Shown here: positions 1 to 9,268 of the stretch, in pieces | Layout of the letters: every line of letters starts with the position of its first letter | Position numbering within the stretch: position 1 is the first letter of the stretch | Source of the DNA: UBA1672 sp965263215 | GTDB taxonomy: Bacteria > Pseudomonadota > Alphaproteobacteria > Micavibrionales > Micavibrionaceae | NCBI GenBank assembly: GCA_965263215.1 | Contig: OZ253663.1 | Coordinates: 1,922,001 to 1,986,000 of the forward strand | DNA: 64,000 bases | Reading direction: 5' to 3' | Position numbers and translations under genes: made by a program | Notes under the pieces: model-generated | What the model saw: the letters and a program-made list of their open reading frames with translations, nothing else | Database searches by the model: none | Told to the model about the DNA's origin: nothing

Positions 1-87
1 TATACTCATACAGATTACAGAGAAGGCGCACGCAAACTTAAGATGCTGCCTAATCCATCTAGTGATTATGATAATTTAAATAATTAA
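1..87 (+). CDS. C-terminal end of an unidentified protein (partial)
   Basis: Frame 1 is open from the window edge and ends at the TAA at 85-87, giving 28 residues that end in DYDNLNN. A perfect rho-independent terminator for this strand follows 28 bases later, which supports a real gene end. The fragment has no recognisable motif, so no function is proposed. Confidence 0.5.
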   Translation, partial: YTHTDYREGARKLKMLPNPSSDYDNLNN

Positions 88-110
88 GAGTTTCCTCGTT
101 AAAAAAGACA

Positions 111-1097
111 TTATGAACTGGCCGATATTCTCGGCCAGTTTTTTTCTATTGCTTCTTTCACCATTGGAACGCTTAAACTTGTCATCAAACTCTTACATGT
201 TTTTGCATCATATCCATCGTAATTAATTAATTCATCCATGGTTTCCGGTGTAGAAACATACGTGGCATGCCTTCCCCATGGTGCATATAGGTTTGGATAA
301 CTCGGCCCGAACAAGCCTATTGTTGGCGTTCCAACTGCTGATGCGCAATGCATCAGACCAGAGTCATTACCTATATAAGTCGAGCATAACGCCAAACACG
401 CCGCGGCTGTTCCTGGATCAGTCTTTGCGATTACATCAACCTGCTTTTCTTTAGGAACGCCTTCAAGAACGATGCGGGCGGCAACTTCTTCCCCCGGAGC
501 GGCAAAAACAGCAACCTTCGCATGCGGCATTAAGCCTTCCGACCTTGTGATCCATTGTACAACATCAATAAAGCGATCCTCCGGCCATGTTTTGCCGATC
601 CAGTTTGCTGTGGGACCAACCCCTAAAACTGGCCCGGCGTTAGGCATAATTTTTCTGGCATCTGCTTTCTGCTCATCTGTAAACCATAATTGAGGCGACG
701 GCGCATTTTCCTTCAGCTTCATAACAGACGCATTTTGAACCACTTTGTGCTGTGTTTTATCAACATAACTACCGTAAATATAACGTTTCTTTGAGCGCAG
801 CAATCTTGATACGGCGGAATTTCTGAGATCTATGACAATATCAAATTGCGTTCCTACCACCTGCATCCACACATCAAGCCAATGTTTATTAAATTTCTGT
901 TTTTGAACAGGAATAATACGCTCTAACATCGGATATCCCTCAAATAAAGATACTGCTAACGGACCACAGCAAATTGTAACCTTTGCATTCGGGTATTCAT
1001 CATGTACATATTTGAGAAGGCCGGAAGATAGAACAGCATCGCCAATACGGCTTGAAGTAATAAAAAGTATCTTGCTAACGTCTGCTTGGGAATCCAT
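111..1097 (-). CDS. Glycosyltransferase family 9 (LPS heptosyltransferase-like)
   Basis: The 328-aa protein belongs to the GT9 / ADP-heptose:LPS heptosyltransferase family, which adds heptose or related sugars to the LPS inner core at the cytoplasmic face of the inner membrane. The N-terminus carries the family acceptor-side pattern (SSRIGDAVLSSGLL at residues 15-28). The C-terminal half has the donor-binding signature GNDSGLMHCASAVGTPTIGL followed by FGP, with a preserved Asp-Ser-Gly-Leu-Met-His. Length is normal for the family. The exact sugar donor cannot be read from sequence. Its ATG at 1095-1097 overlaps the upstream ATG codons of the divergent ygfZ gene, leaving no separate intergenic promoter space. 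Confidence 0.85.
   Translation of the reverse strand: MDSQADVSKILFITSSRIGDAVLSSGLLKYVHDEYPNAKVTICCGPLAVSLFEGYPMLERIIPVQKQKFNKHWLDVWMQVVGTQFDIVIDLRNSAVSRLLRSKKRYIYGSYVDKTQHKVVQNASVMKLKENAPSPQLWFTDEQKADARKIMPNAGPVLGVGPTANWIGKTWPEDRFIDVVQWITRSEGLMPHAKVAVFAAPGEEVAARIVLEGVPKEKQVDVIAKTDPGTAAACLALCSTYIGNDSGLMHCASAVGTPTIGLFGPSYPNLYAPWGRHATYVSTPETMDELINYDGYDAKTCKSLMTSLSVPMVKEAIEKNWPRISASS
116..145 (+). terminator. Rho-independent terminator
   Basis: A perfect 10-bp stem (AACTGGCCGA at 116-125, TCGGCCAGTT at 131-140) encloses a 5-base loop and runs into a T tract at 139-145. It serves the rightward partial gene and lies inside the 3' end of the opposing glycosyltransferase gene, so the two genes converge. 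Confidence 0.85.
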
Positions 1098-1107
1098 GGT
1101 ATTTATG

Positions 1108-1869
1108 ATGACACAACACCCCTTTTTTACAAAACTGAAGAACCGCGGACTGGTAAAAATATCGGGGATAGAGCGGCGCGATTTTCTTCAGGGCCTCATC
1201 ACAAATGATCTTGGCTTACTTAATCAAGAAAATTATATCTATGCGTGCCTTCTAACCCCTCAAGGAAAGTTTTTATTCGACTTTTTTATTAGAGAAGAAC
1301 ATGAGTCATTATTGCTTGATTGTGAAGGCGCCGAGCGCACACAAGAATTAGCGAAAACTTTAAATATGTACAAACTACGTGCACAAGCGGAAGTCACAGC
1401 GACAGAGCAAACCGACGTTTACGCCGTCATAGGTACAACCGAAGGCTATAAAGACCCACGACACCCGGATATCGGTTATCGGAGCTATTCCAAACCCGGC
1501 AGCGTTGATGAACTGCCATTTGATGATTGGGACTATCTGCGTATATCACTGACAATCCCTGACGGCAGTCGTGATTTGATATCCGGAAAATCAACCATGG
1601 ACGAAGCGCATATGGATCGCCTTAACGGAATTTCCTACGACAAAGGCTGCTATGTCGGACAAGAGCTGACTGCGCGCATGCATTATCGTGGCCTTGGAAA
1701 AAAGCATCTCCGCACGATTAAAGCCAGTGATATTGCGCTTTCTGAGTTTCCTGAACACGGAAATTCCATAGAACATGATGATAAAGTCATTGGTGAAATG
1801 CGTTCATCTTGCCGTGATATCGGCATAGCTCTTTTAAAAGATAGCTTTAGCAAAACGGAAGAAAACTAG
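1108..1869 (+). CDS. ygfZ: YgfZ/GcvT-like folate-binding protein
   Basis: This protein is a member of the YgfZ (IBA57-like) family, tetrahydrofolate-dependent factors that help mature or repair some Fe-S enzymes. The diagnostic motif KGCYVGQELTARMHYRG lies in the last third, including the conserved Cys of K-G-C-Y-x-G-Q-E. The open frame extends upstream to 1012, but those codons overlap the divergent glycosyltransferase gene and do not look like the family; MTQHPFF at 1108 gives 253 aa and a typical N-terminus. An ATG three bases earlier (1105) is equally possible. The 3' end overlaps the convergent downstream gene by 4 bases. Confidence 0.85.
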   Translation: MTQHPFFTKLKNRGLVKISGIERRDFLQGLITNDLGLLNQENYIYACLLTPQGKFLFDFFIREEHESLLLDCEGAERTQELAKTLNMYKLRAQAEVTATEQTDVYAVIGTTEGYKDPRHPDIGYRSYSKPGSVDELPFDDWDYLRISLTIPDGSRDLISGKSTMDEAHMDRLNGISYDKGCYVGQELTARMHYRGLGKKHLRTIKASDIALSEFPEHGNSIEHDDKVIGEMRSSCRDIGIALLKDSFSKTEEN

Positions 1870-2525
1870 CCACCACACATTTGCATCGCTTTTGCAATAA
1901 GTGGTCTAACACCTACGGTAACATGCGCAGGTTTCTCTTTCTTGCTCTCATCAATTTCTTCTTTAGTCCACTCTATCTGGTTCTCCAGAACGCAAACACC
2001 ACTGGATAGGGTCGCAGAACTACCAAAAGCACCGTTTCTTTGATATTCGTGGTTTAAATCATGAATCTTTTTGTTAAGTTCTGTACGTTTTAGCGTTAGA
2101 GCCTGTCGCTGTTCTGATGTTAATCCTGCTGCGCCGCCTTTATGTTTCTTAGAAAAGCTTTTGACACCAGTGTTTTTATAAGGCATCCCCAACTCTTCTA
2201 AAAACATATTATATTCATCAACCACATTACAGATACGTTCTATTTGTGATGCACTTAAACCGCCTTGTGACATTTCACGCTCAAGAGATATTTTGTATTG
2301 CCCCTCTAATTTGTTGAGATGCCTTTCAAGTTGGCTTGTTTTGGGTGACACCGCATTAAGGGCGACCAAATTTGCGTATGGTTTTCCCATAGCACAACTG
2401 CAAAAAGCCTCATCCTTATATTTGTTACATTGTGTAAAAAGGTCATCTTTACTTTGCTGTGCTTGAACGCTCATTGAAGTAAGGCCAATAAAAAACACAG
2501 AAAGTGCTGTTACGATAAAACGCAT
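1866..2525 (-). CDS. Exported hypothetical protein
   Basis: The 219-aa product has a clear Sec signal peptide (hydrophobic core to about residue 20, likely cleavage after VQA) and should be periplasmic. Just after it lies a cysteine cluster, C-N-K-Y-K-D-E-A-F-C-S-C, with further Cys residues in the middle and at the last few positions (MQMCGG), which suggests disulfides. The middle is charged and probably helical. It lies immediately downstream of ppdK on the same strand (gap 37 bases after its own start), so it is transcribed away from that gene's end. The family is not recognised. Confidence 0.7.
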   Translation of the reverse strand: MRFIVTALSVFFIGLTSMSVQAQQSKDDLFTQCNKYKDEAFCSCAMGKPYANLVALNAVSPKTSQLERHLNKLEGQYKISLEREMSQGGLSASQIERICNVVDEYNMFLEELGMPYKNTGVKSFSKKHKGGAAGLTSEQRQALTLKRTELNKKIHDLNHEYQRNGAFGSSATLSSGVCVLENQIEWTKEEIDESKKEKPAHVTVGVRPLIAKAMQMCGG

Positions 2526-2562
2526 ATTTTTCTCCTGCTTTAGTCAAAGTAAAGAATACTTT

Positions 2563-5268
2563 TTAAGCACTCTTTTTATCTTTTAGAGCTACAACCGGCT
2601 TAGTATTTCCTTGCCTTATTGCTGCCTGCGAGGCTGCCAAACGGGCAATAGGCACACGATAAGGTGAACAAGACACATAGCTCAGTCCGACTGTTTCACA
2701 AAATGCTATAGAAGCAGGGTCGCCACCATGCTCGCCACAGATGCCGAGTTTAATGCCGCTATTCACGCCACGCGCCTTTTCGCAGGCAATATCAACAAGT
2801 GAGCCAACGCCTTCTACATCTATGGACACAAACGGGTCACGTTCGTAGATACCTTTTTCAGTATAATATGGCAGGAAGTTTGATGCATCATCACGGCTCA
2901 TCCCTAATGCAGTTTGCGTCAGATCGTTCGTTCCGAAGCTGAAGAAATCAGCAGACTGCGCAATTTTGTCAGCCGTTAAAGCCGCACGGGGAAGCTCAAT
3001 CATCGTCCCAACGAGATACTCAACGGACGCACCCTTTTCTTCGAAAACAGCTTTTGCCGCGCTCTCAACAACATCACGCATCAATTCCAATTCTTTCAAG
3101 GCACCAACAAGTGGAATCATTACTTCCGGAATAACGCTATCATCTGCCTTTGATTGAACATTTACGGCAGCTTCAAAAATTGCACGTGCTTGCATTTCAT
3201 AAATTTCAGGATAGGTAATGCCCAGACGACAACCACGATGACCTAGCATTGGATTGGTTTCAGTCAACTCTGACAAACGGAGCTTCACCTGATCTTCCGG
3301 AATTTCTGCGCCTTTAGAAAATGTTTTAATATCCTCATCTGTGTGCGGTAAAAATTCGTGAAGTGGTGGATCAAGCAAACGCACTGTGACAGGCAGACCG
3401 TGCATAATTTCAAACAATTTTTCAAAATCTTCACGTTGTGCAGGCAACAGTTTTTCAAGCGCTTCGCGGCGTTCTTGTTCGGTTGATGCAAAGATCATTT
3501 CGCGAACATTTTGGATACGTTCAGCGTCAAAGAACATGTGCTCCGTACGACATAGCCCAATGCCTTCCGCGCCGAAATCGCGAGCCGTCTTCGCATCTAA
3601 TGGTGTTTCAGCGTTTGCGCGTACATCCATACGTCTGCGATCATCCGCCCACTCCATCAATACACCAAAGTCACCAGACAATTCAGGTTTGATTGTTGCC
3701 ACTTCGCCTAACATAACTTCACCTGTGGCACCGTCAATCGTAATTAAATCACCTTCCTTGATTTCCATGTCACCTTTACGGATCAGTTTTGATTTCTGAT
3801 CAATATAAAGATCACCGGCACCGGCCACACATGGCTTACCCATGCCGCGTGCAACAACCGCCGCATGCGATGTCATGCCACCGCGCGATGTCAAAATACC
3901 GGTTGATGCGTGCATACCGTGAATATCTTCCGGTGATGTTTCTTGACGACATAAAATAACGGATTCGCCTGCGTGAGCGTGCTTTTCAGCGTCATCCGCC
4001 GAGAACGTAACCTTACCTGAGGCCGCACCGGGAGATGCCGGCAAGCCCTTGGAAATCACATTACGTTTTGCCTTCGGGTCTAATGTTGGGTGTAACAGTT
4101 GATCCAGTGATTGTGGATCAACGCGTAGAAGTGCCTCTTCTTGTGTGATAAGGCCCTCTTCAACCATATCAACAGCAATCTTAAGCGCAGCAGCAGCGGT
4201 ACGTTTGCCTGTTCGTGTTTGCAGCATGAATAAATTACCTTGCTGCACAGTAAATTCGATATCTTGCACATCGCGATAGTGATTTTCCAACTTCAAACGT
4301 AAGTCATCAAGCTGTTTGAAAACTTCCGGCATGGTCTCTTCCATAGATGGAAGTGTGCCGCCCTCTTTCTCACGCCCCTGTTTGGTTAAGGATTGCGGCG
4401 TTCTAATCCCCGCCACAACATCTTCGCCCTGTGCGTTCACAAGATATTCACCATAAAAGAAGTTTTCGCCTGTTGATGGATCACGTGTAAAGGCAACACC
4501 TGTTGCACAATCATCACCCATATTACCGAACACCATCGATTGTACATTAACGGCGGTACCCCAATTTTCAGGTATTTCATTAATACGGCGATACGTAATC
4601 GCACGTGGCACCATCCATGATTTGAAAACTGCACCAATCGCGCCCCAAAGCTGTTCTTTCGGATCATCCGGGAATGGCTGACCAAGTTCACGCTCGACCA
4701 GATCTTTATATTCCTTCACAATTTCTTTCCAGCCTTTAGCCGTCACATCCGTGTCTTGTGAAATATCTTCATCACGTTTGTATGTATCAAGGATGTCTTC
4801 AAAATCATGATGATCTACGCCCAAAACAACATCACCGTACATTTGCACAAAGCGGCGATAAGAATCCCATGCGAAACGCTCATCATTGGCTTTCTTCGCA
4901 AGCCCTTCGACTGTTTTGTCATTTAGCCCCAAATTTAAAACCGTATCCATCATACCCGGCATAGAAACACGTGCGCCTGAGCGAACAGAAACCAATAAAG
5001 GATTTTCCGGACTACCGAATTCCATACCCATGGATTGTTCGACTTGCTTCAACGCAACCTCGACTTGAGATTTCAGTTCGGCAGGATATTCGTTACTATT
5101 ATCGTAATAATGGGTACAAACCTCAGTCGTGATGGTAAAGCCCGGAGGAACCGGTAACCCCAGTGATGCCATTTCGGCTAGGTTACAGCCTTTTCCGCCC
5201 AAAAGGTTACGCATTGTTGCGTCACCATCGTTCTTTTCTTTGCCAAACGAATATACCCATTTTGTCAT
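2563..5268 (-). CDS. ppdK: Pyruvate, phosphate dikinase
   Basis: This 901-aa enzyme interconverts pyruvate + ATP + Pi and PEP + AMP + PPi in the cytosol, supporting gluconeogenesis or PPi-dependent glycolysis. The order of domains is standard: an N-terminal ATP-grasp domain (FSFGK-like start, GGKGCNLAEMASLGLPVP), the swivelling phospho-His domain (GGMTSHAAVVARGMGKPCV, phosphorylated His), and a C-terminal PEP/pyruvate TIM barrel with GTNDLTQTALGMSRDD and GICGEHGGDP containing the catalytic Cys. Length and motifs are complete. There is no PPDK regulatory kinase next to it. Confidence 0.97.
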   Translation of the reverse strand: MTKWVYSFGKEKNDGDATMRNLLGGKGCNLAEMASLGLPVPPGFTITTEVCTHYYDNSNEYPAELKSQVEVALKQVEQSMGMEFGSPENPLLVSVRSGARVSMPGMMDTVLNLGLNDKTVEGLAKKANDERFAWDSYRRFVQMYGDVVLGVDHHDFEDILDTYKRDEDISQDTDVTAKGWKEIVKEYKDLVERELGQPFPDDPKEQLWGAIGAVFKSWMVPRAITYRRINEIPENWGTAVNVQSMVFGNMGDDCATGVAFTRDPSTGENFFYGEYLVNAQGEDVVAGIRTPQSLTKQGREKEGGTLPSMEETMPEVFKQLDDLRLKLENHYRDVQDIEFTVQQGNLFMLQTRTGKRTAAAALKIAVDMVEEGLITQEEALLRVDPQSLDQLLHPTLDPKAKRNVISKGLPASPGAASGKVTFSADDAEKHAHAGESVILCRQETSPEDIHGMHASTGILTSRGGMTSHAAVVARGMGKPCVAGAGDLYIDQKSKLIRKGDMEIKEGDLITIDGATGEVMLGEVATIKPELSGDFGVLMEWADDRRRMDVRANAETPLDAKTARDFGAEGIGLCRTEHMFFDAERIQNVREMIFASTEQERREALEKLLPAQREDFEKLFEIMHGLPVTVRLLDPPLHEFLPHTDEDIKTFSKGAEIPEDQVKLRLSELTETNPMLGHRGCRLGITYPEIYEMQARAIFEAAVNVQSKADDSVIPEVMIPLVGALKELELMRDVVESAAKAVFEEKGASVEYLVGTMIELPRAALTADKIAQSADFFSFGTNDLTQTALGMSRDDASNFLPYYTEKGIYERDPFVSIDVEGVGSLVDIACEKARGVNSGIKLGICGEHGGDPASIAFCETVGLSYVSCSPYRVPIARLAASQAAIRQGNTKPVVALKDKKSA

Positions 5269-5371
5269 GAACTCATGCTCCTGATAAAAATTCTTAAAAT
5301 CGGTTTCGGTTTAGCATACTTTCGGGAACAAAAGGAAGGTTTTAATCAAAGTAAAAATCTAAAAAATCAGG

Positions 5372-5893
5372 TTATTTCAGCTTTTTTGTCATCATGAGAC
5401 ACAAATTGCTGTCTATCGGCCTAAATTCTCCGGCTGTTACTTGCTTTCGATCATAACTGATACCCTGCCCGTCAGGCACATATCCGCCTTTTACATACAG
5501 ACGTTGTGCCGATGCAAAAGATGAATCCAAACCAACGCCGATGCCCATTTCATCATAGCCTTTTTGGATGGCCATATTTTCACAAAACTTAATCAAGGCA
5601 GTTCCTACGCCGCGCCTTCTATAGTCAGAAACAACATTTAAATCCTGAATTTCAGGCAAACCCAACTTTTTAAAATAAGCGTATTTGGGTCGCCAGTTTA
5701 AAAGCCCGTAGCCTATGCACTGTTCTTGCATGAGTGCCAAGACTATATCCAACTCGCCCAAACTTTGCCGCTCAAAGCAACGATCATAAAATGATGGATC
5801 ATCACCAAAGAATTTGTTTGCTTCAATCATTGTCAGAAAAAATGGCTGTGTTTGTGGGCTTAAAACCTCTATTTCGAATGACGAATCTTGCAT
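5372..5893 (-). CDS. GNAT-family N-acetyltransferase
   Basis: The 173-aa protein has the GNAT acetyl-CoA binding motif A (DYRRRGVGTALIKFCENMA, R-R-x-G-x-G/A) at about residues 93-111, followed by the motif B-like segment ASAQRLYVKGGYVPDGQG. It therefore acetylates an amine on an unknown small molecule or protein. It is a single gene, divergent from the exported protein at 5953 (59-base gap). The substrate cannot be inferred. Confidence 0.8.
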   Translation of the reverse strand: MQDSSFEIEVLSPQTQPFFLTMIEANKFFGDDPSFYDRCFERQSLGELDIVLALMQEQCIGYGLLNWRPKYAYFKKLGLPEIQDLNVVSDYRRRGVGTALIKFCENMAIQKGYDEMGIGVGLDSSFASAQRLYVKGGYVPDGQGISYDRKQVTAGEFRPIDSNLCLMMTKKLK

Positions 5894-5952
5894 AAATACA
5901 AATATACCCCTAATCTTCAGTAACTGTCGGTGTTATTTAAAAGGATACGATC

Positions 5953-6474
5953 ATGTATGACAATCGCAAAGCAATATACTTAGCATTAATGTTTAGTGTT
6001 TTTTCTTTTGTGGGCCTTCCTTCAAATGCGCATGCAGAAGAGCCACCTTTGAATGCGCAACTTGAAGAAATCAAAAACAGCCGCGAAAAGAAGACAACCG
6101 GCTTACAAAGCAGAAGCTACAAGACTCCCACGTATAAAAAAGACAAAAAAGATTCCGATCAAGCCGATGAAAAAAAGTCTAATGAAAAAGACGATAAAAC
6201 CGAAACAGCAGAACTGACAGAAGATCAGAAAATTTGGAATAAATACAAAGAGCTTGCAGATAAAAATAAAAAAGAAACCGATGAAGCCGATAAAGAAGAC
6301 GACAGTTCAGAAGATCAAAAAAATGCTTCCGTTGAGAATATTGAACCAACAGAAAATGTCGAAGAACCGCCAAAGAAAGAACTCACCGGCATGGCCGCTA
6401 TTCTTCAACAATATAAAAATGCGCAAGAAAGCAAAGGAAATATGACAACACGCTCTCTGGGGTCTATTGATTAA
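5953..6474 (+). CDS. Exported Lys/Asp/Glu-rich low-complexity protein
   Basis: The 173-aa product begins with a signal peptide (hydrophobic residues 8-25, cleavage near AHA-EE) preceded by an AAAAGGA ribosome site. The mature part is almost entirely K, D, E, N and Q, so it is probably disordered. A short conserved-looking patch near the end reads LTGMAAILQQYKNAQ. The function is unknown. It precedes the polyprenyl synthase gene on the same strand after 67 bases and could be co-transcribed with it. Confidence 0.65.
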   Translation: MYDNRKAIYLALMFSVFSFVGLPSNAHAEEPPLNAQLEEIKNSREKKTTGLQSRSYKTPTYKKDKKDSDQADEKKSNEKDDKTETAELTEDQKIWNKYKELADKNKKETDEADKEDDSSEDQKNASVENIEPTENVEEPPKKELTGMAAILQQYKNAQESKGNMTTRSLGSID

Positions 6475-6541
6475 ATTTTTAAGACCACCTGTTTCATTTT
6501 ATATCTTGCCCGCAGCCTAAAAAGCTGATTTAAAAACATTT

Positions 6542-7564
6542 ATGATGAATAATAATGCTCCAAACACTATGGCCTCGATTGAGCAGCAGACACCCTTGGA
6601 TTTAATGTCCGATCTACTTGATCAGGATATGCAAGAGGTCAATGCGCTCATCGTGCGGAACATGCAATCAGATGTTCATCTTATTCCGAAATTAGCACAA
6701 TACTTGATATCCGCTGGTGGCAAGCGTATCCGCCCTCTTTTGACATTGGCCTCAACGGCAATATTCGACGGCCCTATGGACAAGTCATATCATTTGGCTG
6801 CTGCCGTTGAGTTTATTCATACCGCCACCTTATTACACGATGATGTGGTTGACGAAAGCCACGAAAGGCGCGGACAACAAGCAGCAAACTTGGTCTTTGG
6901 AAATCAAGCGAGCGTCCTTGTCGGTGACTTTCTGTTTTCGAAATCATTTCAAATGATGGTCGAAAGCGAGTCACTTGAAATATTGAGAATATTATCCGCC
7001 GCCGCCGCTGTGATTGCACAGGGCGAAGTGCTCCAGCTCTCTACGACCAATGACATTAAAACAACAATGCCCGCCTATCTTAATGTTGTTGAATCAAAAA
7101 CAGCGGCTCTATTTGCTGCATCTTGTGAAGTTGGCGCGGTTTTGTCTTCACGCTCCTCAGAAGACTGTAATGCAATGCGCCTCTATGGTATGCAACTTGG
7201 TACAGCCTTTCAGATTATTGATGATGCGCTTGATTATTCTGCTGATCAATCAAAACTCGGTAAAGAAATTGGCGACGACTTTAAAGAAGGAAAGATGACC
7301 GCGCCTGTTATCTTTGCATTGGAAAATGCAGATGATGACGAAAACGCGTTTTGGAAACGTACCCTTGGGCATAAAGATCAAGACGATGAAGATTTCGCAC
7401 ACGCATTGGCTCTCATTGAAAAACATGATGCGCTCAACAAAACCATCGCATTGGCTAAAGACTATACCAACGATGCAAAAACATCATTAGACATCATTCC
7501 TGATGGTGTTTATAAAACCATACTCTCAGATTTAACTGACTTCGTAATCTCACGGAGTTTTTAG
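6542..7564 (+). CDS. ispB: Trans-polyprenyl diphosphate synthase (octaprenyl/decaprenyl type)
   Basis: The 340-aa protein condenses isopentenyl diphosphate onto allylic diphosphates to make the side chain of ubiquinone. Both aspartate-rich motifs are intact: LLHDDVVDESHERRG (first) and QIIDDALDYSAD (second). GGKRIRPLL, which binds the diphosphate, is also present. Length and the N-terminal helix match IspB-like long-chain synthases rather than the shorter farnesyl synthase IspA. Chain length is inferred, not read. The permease gene begins 11 bases after its stop. Confidence 0.93.
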   Translation: MMNNNAPNTMASIEQQTPLDLMSDLLDQDMQEVNALIVRNMQSDVHLIPKLAQYLISAGGKRIRPLLTLASTAIFDGPMDKSYHLAAAVEFIHTATLLHDDVVDESHERRGQQAANLVFGNQASVLVGDFLFSKSFQMMVESESLEILRILSAAAAVIAQGEVLQLSTTNDIKTTMPAYLNVVESKTAALFAASCEVGAVLSSRSSEDCNAMRLYGMQLGTAFQIIDDALDYSADQSKLGKEIGDDFKEGKMTAPVIFALENADDDENAFWKRTLGHKDQDDEDFAHALALIEKHDALNKTIALAKDYTNDAKTSLDIIPDGVYKTILSDLTDFVISRSF

Positions 7565-7575
7565 GGACGCGCCCT

Positions 7576-8676
7576 ATGACCAAAGAAAAGAACAAAACAG
7601 ATTGCTGTGCTAAAAAACCTGATCAAACGTCGGAAGCAATCCCCCATGCGCACACCAAAAAGAAATTTGATCTTATCTTCGGCGGCAGCATACTTATTTT
7701 GGTGATTACGATTGGTTTAAACGCTTTGTTTTCTACGCTCGGCTATTCTGCACCGATGTATTTACACCATTTTGCTCATGCATCCCTGCAAATCCTTATG
7801 ACGATGTGGTGGAGTATTGCACTGGGTATATTCATCATCGGCCTCATGAGTAAAATATCGCGTGATTATTTTACGGCGATCATGGGACGCAGTGATAAGT
7901 TCTCCGGGCTTCTGCGCGCCGTTGTTGGAGGGGTTTTTCTTGATCTCTGTTGTCACGGTATATTGCTCGTTGCCGCAAAATTATATGAACGCGGCGTGAG
8001 TCTTGCGCAAGTTGTAACTTTTCTGGTGGCTAGCCCCTGGAATTCAGTTTCACTCACCCTCGTTCTGATCAGCCTCATCGGTTTTCAATGGACAATGCTT
8101 TATATTTTAGGTTCCGTTCTGATTGCACTCATAACAGGCTTCATTCTTCAACAACTGACCAACAAAGGGTATCTTCCTGAAAATCCAAACGCCCCTATAG
8201 ATCATCAGGACTTTAATTTCAGTGATGAAACCAAGGCACTGTTCAAATCAATCAAGTTTTCAACGTCCGGTACTCTTGATGTTCTCAAAACAGGTTGGCG
8301 CGATGGCAAGATGATTATTAAATGGCTTTTATTCGGAACGATCATCGCCGCATCTTTACGAACTTTTGTTTCTCCTGAAGTTTTCGAAGCATGGCTCGGG
8401 CCTAATCTTGCAGGTCTATTTATAACCCTTATCATTGCCACAATCGTGGAGATATGCTCCGAAGGGTCCGCACCTATCGCCAGTGAAATCGTCACAAGTG
8501 GAAAGGCACCCGGAAATGGATTCACATTCCTGATGGCAGGTGTCGCAACCGATTACACAGAATTATTGATTATTAAGGAATTCACAGGAAAGTGGGCCAT
8601 TGCTCTGGCCGTTCCCTTAATTACAGTACCACAAGTATTGTTAATTGGTTGGCTTATGAATATGGCAGGTTCCTGA
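7576..8676 (+). CDS. ArsP/DUF318-family permease with Cys/His-rich N-terminus
   Basis: This 366-aa inner-membrane protein has about eight hydrophobic segments and belongs to the permease_1 (PF03773, ArsP/YraQ-like) group, whose members export metals or organoarsenicals. Recognisable pieces are the paired half-repeats: LDLCCHGILLVAAKLYERG in the first half and CSEGSAPIASEIVTSGKAPG in the second. The cytosolic N-terminus carries CCAKK and HAH, which could bind a soft metal; Cu/Zn or As specificity is inference. It follows ispB by 11 bases and ends 4 bases from a convergent membrane-protein gene. Confidence 0.75.
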   Translation: MTKEKNKTDCCAKKPDQTSEAIPHAHTKKKFDLIFGGSILILVITIGLNALFSTLGYSAPMYLHHFAHASLQILMTMWWSIALGIFIIGLMSKISRDYFTAIMGRSDKFSGLLRAVVGGVFLDLCCHGILLVAAKLYERGVSLAQVVTFLVASPWNSVSLTLVLISLIGFQWTMLYILGSVLIALITGFILQQLTNKGYLPENPNAPIDHQDFNFSDETKALFKSIKFSTSGTLDVLKTGWRDGKMIIKWLLFGTIIAASLRTFVSPEVFEAWLGPNLAGLFITLIIATIVEICSEGSAPIASEIVTSGKAPGNGFTFLMAGVATDYTELLIIKEFTGKWAIALAVPLITVPQVLLIGWLMNMAGS

Positions 8677-8680
8677 GAAC

Positions 8681-9211
8681 TTACACCACAGCGCCCATAA
8701 ATGCCCCCCAGAATAGCGCACAAAAACCAACCGCATTCAGAGGATAAACGGCAATCAATGGTAGCTTATCACGGACAAAAACATAATAGATCAAAATAAA
8801 TATAGGAATTGAGAGAACAAAATACTCCCTTAAGCCATAAAGCTCAGCCTCAGGGAATAAGAAATAACTCAAGCTAATCGTGACGATTAGAAGGCCTGCA
8901 ATGATCTTATACCAAAGGTCTGCAACATGCGCGAGCAAAGGGTTTCCGGCCATAAGTATCCAGACAATCGCTGGCCCTGAAACCCACAATACAAGCAGAA
9001 TTCCCATCAAATACGCCATGCGATCCATAAACATATGTTGAATAAAATCACCGCTGCTTATGGCTATACTGATAACAGATGCAAGATAGGTCAGGCTAAT
9101 AACAGGGAAAAAGCGATGCACCAAAATATCAAAGAAATTCTTCGGCAGAATGTAATCTTCCGTGTCGCGCTCTAGGCGAATGATATGCTGATATCTCTCT
9201 TTTTCCGTCAT
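8681..9211 (-). CDS. Five-helix inner-membrane protein, unknown function
   Basis: A 176-aa protein with a charged cytosolic N-terminus (MTEKERYQHIIRLERD) and five hydrophobic helices, each of about 18-25 residues. The start at 9211 gives a natural N-terminus; the frame extends to an ATG at 9241 with no better ribosome site. No catalytic motif is visible and the family is not recognised. It lies downstream of the Rap1a-type gene on the same strand (gap 57 bases). Confidence 0.65.
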   Translation of the reverse strand: MTEKERYQHIIRLERDTEDYILPKNFFDILVHRFFPVISLTYLASVISIAISSGDFIQHMFMDRMAYLMGILLVLWVSGPAIVWILMAGNPLLAHVADLWYKIIAGLLIVTISLSYFLFPEAELYGLREYFVLSIPIFILIYYVFVRDKLPLIAVYPLNAVGFCALFWGAFMGAVV

Positions 9212-9268
9212 ATTGGAATAAAACCCATAAACTCTATGCAATAATACTATAAATAAAACCTTACTATT

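Noticed and set aside
3386..3799. 137-residue frame antisense to ppdK
   Set aside because: It lies wholly inside a certain housekeeping gene on the other strand, has no ribosome site and is low-complexity Ser-rich, as expected of a shadow frame.
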